Of a DNA stretch of 6,964 nucleotides, positions 6,079 to 6,964 are shown piece after piece. Position numbers and translations under genes: made by a program. The notes below the pieces were generated by a model that did no database searches, was not told the DNA's origin, and worked only from the letters and a program-made list of their open reading frames with translations. Each line of letters opens with the position of its first letter. The first letter of the stretch is position 1. The stretch comes from Nitrospirota bacterium (GTDB lineage Bacteria > Nitrospinota_A > UBA7883), in contig DRJW01000276.1 of assembly GCA_011052055.1 (NCBI GenBank), positions 1-6,964 of the forward strand, in the 5' to 3' direction.

Positions 6079-6831
6079 TTATTCAATGCGAATGTTAGGA
6101 GCCAGGAAAACGTTCAGCTTCGATTTCATAAGGTTCGGATTTTCCTTTTTGGACATGGAAATTACACCTTCGATGATGAGCTCTTTTAAGGAAGTCTCCT
6201 CTTTGCTTCGGATCGTAAGTTTTTTTGCGAATGGAATAGCCAGAAGGTTGGCGATTAAAGCGCCGTAAAGAGTGGTAATCAGGGCGATCGCCATAGACGG
6301 GCCGATGGCCGCCGGATCTGAAAGAGACTGGAGCATCTGGACCAGGCCGATAAGGGTGCCTATCATGCCGAAAGCGGGCGCCAGAGTGCCTATCTGCTCG
6401 AACACCTGGGCGCCGTTGTAATGACGCTCCTGGATCGCCGAAACCTCGTTGTCGAGCATGCTTCTGATTGTCGCCTGGTCTATTCCGTCCACTAAAAGCC
6501 GGATAGCTTTTTCCAGAAAAGAGTCGTCAACTTTCTCCTTTTCCAGAGCCAGCACACCGTCTTTGCGGACTTTGGCCGCAAGTTTCACCATCACGCTGAT
6601 TGTCTTCGCCGTGGACTGGGGTTTATTGATGAAGGTTTTCATCAAAGTGCGGAAGCTTGTCAGCACCGATGATATCGGGAACATGATTAAAGTGCCGGCG
6701 ATTGTGCCTCCTATAACCACAAGAACGCTGGGAACGTCTATAAATGAGCCGAGACCGCCCGCGCCCAAAGACATGGCCGAGCCTAAAAGGCCCACGCCCA
6801 GCAAAAGCCCTATGATAGTCGCAATATCCAT
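6079..6831 (-). CDS. motA: Flagellar motor stator protein MotA (PomA-like)
   Basis: MotA forms the inner-membrane ring around MotB and pushes on FliG in the rotor using ion flow. The 250-residue product has four predicted membrane segments (about 3-22, 34-52, 148-170, 180-200) with a large cytoplasmic loop (53-147). Matching PomA-class proteins are the VLVVIGGT stretch in TM2, RKDGVLALEKE (89-99) carrying the charged residues that contact FliG, LLVDGID (112-118), ERHYNGAQVFEQIG (135-148), the TM3 motif PAFGMIGTLIGL (152-163), and the TM4 motif AIALITTLYGA (181-191). Thr159 and Thr186 fall where PomA has threonines linked to the ion path, though this does not prove Na+ use. The ATG at 6831 has a modest AGGT about 7 nt upstream. 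It is the first gene of the motA-motB1-motB2-lipoprotein cluster, behind a candidate promoter. Confidence 0.97.
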   Translation of the reverse strand: MDIATIIGLLLGVGLLGSAMSLGAGGLGSFIDVPSVLVVIGGTIAGTLIMFPISSVLTSFRTLMKTFINKPQSTAKTISVMVKLAAKVRKDGVLALEKEKVDDSFLEKAIRLLVDGIDQATIRSMLDNEVSAIQERHYNGAQVFEQIGTLAPAFGMIGTLIGLVQMLQSLSDPAAIGPSMAIALITTLYGALIANLLAIPFAKKLTIRSKEETSLKELIIEGVISMSKKENPNLMKSKLNVFLAPNIRIE

Positions 6832-6856
6832 TGGTGACCTGAAATCAGATTATAAT

Positions 6857-6872
6857 AGCAAAGGTGAATCCT
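6857..6872 (-). promoter_or_regulatory. Possible sigma-54-type -24/-12 element upstream of motA
   Basis: On the minus strand a GG (6870-6871) is separated by exactly 10 bases from a GC (6858-6859) within TTTGCT, the spacing and -12 form of sigma-54 promoters. Flagellar genes often use sigma-54. The -24 half beyond GG does not match TGGCAC well, and the resulting leader would be only about 15 nt. A TATAAT (6849-6854) immediately downstream overlaps the same area but has no good -35. Weak call. Confidence 0.25.
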
Positions 6873-6902
6873 TATTGTTTTCGACCCCGTTGAATGAAAG
6901 GT

Positions 6903-6932
6903 ATTCTAGCCAGTTCAATCAGGTATTGTAAA
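6903..6932 (-). promoter_or_regulatory. Candidate sigma-70-type promoter for the motA cluster
   Basis: On the minus strand TTTACA (6927-6932, five of six to TTGACA) is followed after 18 bases by TAGAAT (6903-6908, five of six to TATAAT). Transcription would start near 6896, giving a leader of about 65 nt before motA. This is the best -35/-10 pair I found upstream of the stator genes. Any more distal promoter or upstream gene lies outside the window. Confidence 0.4.
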
Positions 6933-6942
6933 CAATAATTGT
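6925..6942. repeat. Nested inverted repeat (ATTGT/ACAAT) over the candidate -35 box
   Basis: The plus strand reads ATTGT, AA, ACAAT, A, ATTGT, so the central ACAAT can pair with either flanking ATTGT; 6925-6936 is a perfect 12-base palindrome. It covers the candidate -35 element of the motA promoter, a position typical of a repressor or activator operator. AT-rich palindromes can arise by chance, and no regulator is known. Confidence 0.4.
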
Positions 6943-6964
6943 ACTGATAAACCAAGAGCTTAAG

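Noticed and set aside
5537..6268. Long plus-strand open frame (243 codons)
   Set aside because: It is antisense across motB1 and the end of motA, serine- and phenylalanine-rich as expected from the complement of Lys/Glu-rich genes, with no family motif.

Overview
The window is a gene-dense bacterial segment in which every supported gene lies on the minus strand. Reading in the direction of transcription (from base 6964 down to base 1), the order is: motA; motB (call it MotB1); a second motB with an N-terminal zinc ribbon (MotB2); a lipoprotein with a pseudopilin-like domain; eno; an ftsB/divIC-type gene; rpsO; and the first 461 codons of pnp, which runs off the left edge. Spacing is tight: motA-motB1 21 nt, motB1-motB2 a 4-nt overlap, motB2-lipoprotein 5 nt, lipoprotein-eno 67 nt, eno-ftsB 19 nt, ftsB-rpsO 164 nt, rpsO-pnp 137 nt. 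No stretch longer than 300 bases lacks a gene. I see no tRNA, rRNA, CRISPR array or insertion sequence.

The host looks like a motile Gram-negative-type bacterium. The evidence is a lipobox lipoprotein, an FtsB-like divisome protein, PomA/MotA-type stators with OmpA-like peptidoglycan-binding domains, and roughly balanced base composition. The PomA/PomB-like stator pair, the eno-ftsB pair and the MJ0042-type zinc ribbon would fit a deltaproteobacterial or Nitrospinota-like lineage. That is an impression from protein style; nothing here proves the taxon.

By function there are three blocks. (1) Bases about 4400-6960 encode a flagellar-type stator: one MotA and two different MotB proteins, behind a plausible promoter and inverted repeat. 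(2) Bases about 1956-4394 hold the lipoprotein, enolase (glycolysis and RNA degradosome partner) and the FtsB-like cell-division protein. (3) Bases 1-1792 hold the widely conserved rpsO-pnp pair, with a strong GC hairpin and a heptanucleotide repeat in the intergenic leader.

The most unusual parts are the zinc-ribbon MotB, the one-MotA/two-MotB layout (which could allow a heteromeric stator), and the lipoprotein with a GspG-like C-terminal domain but no pilin helix. Housekeeping genes dominate the rest.
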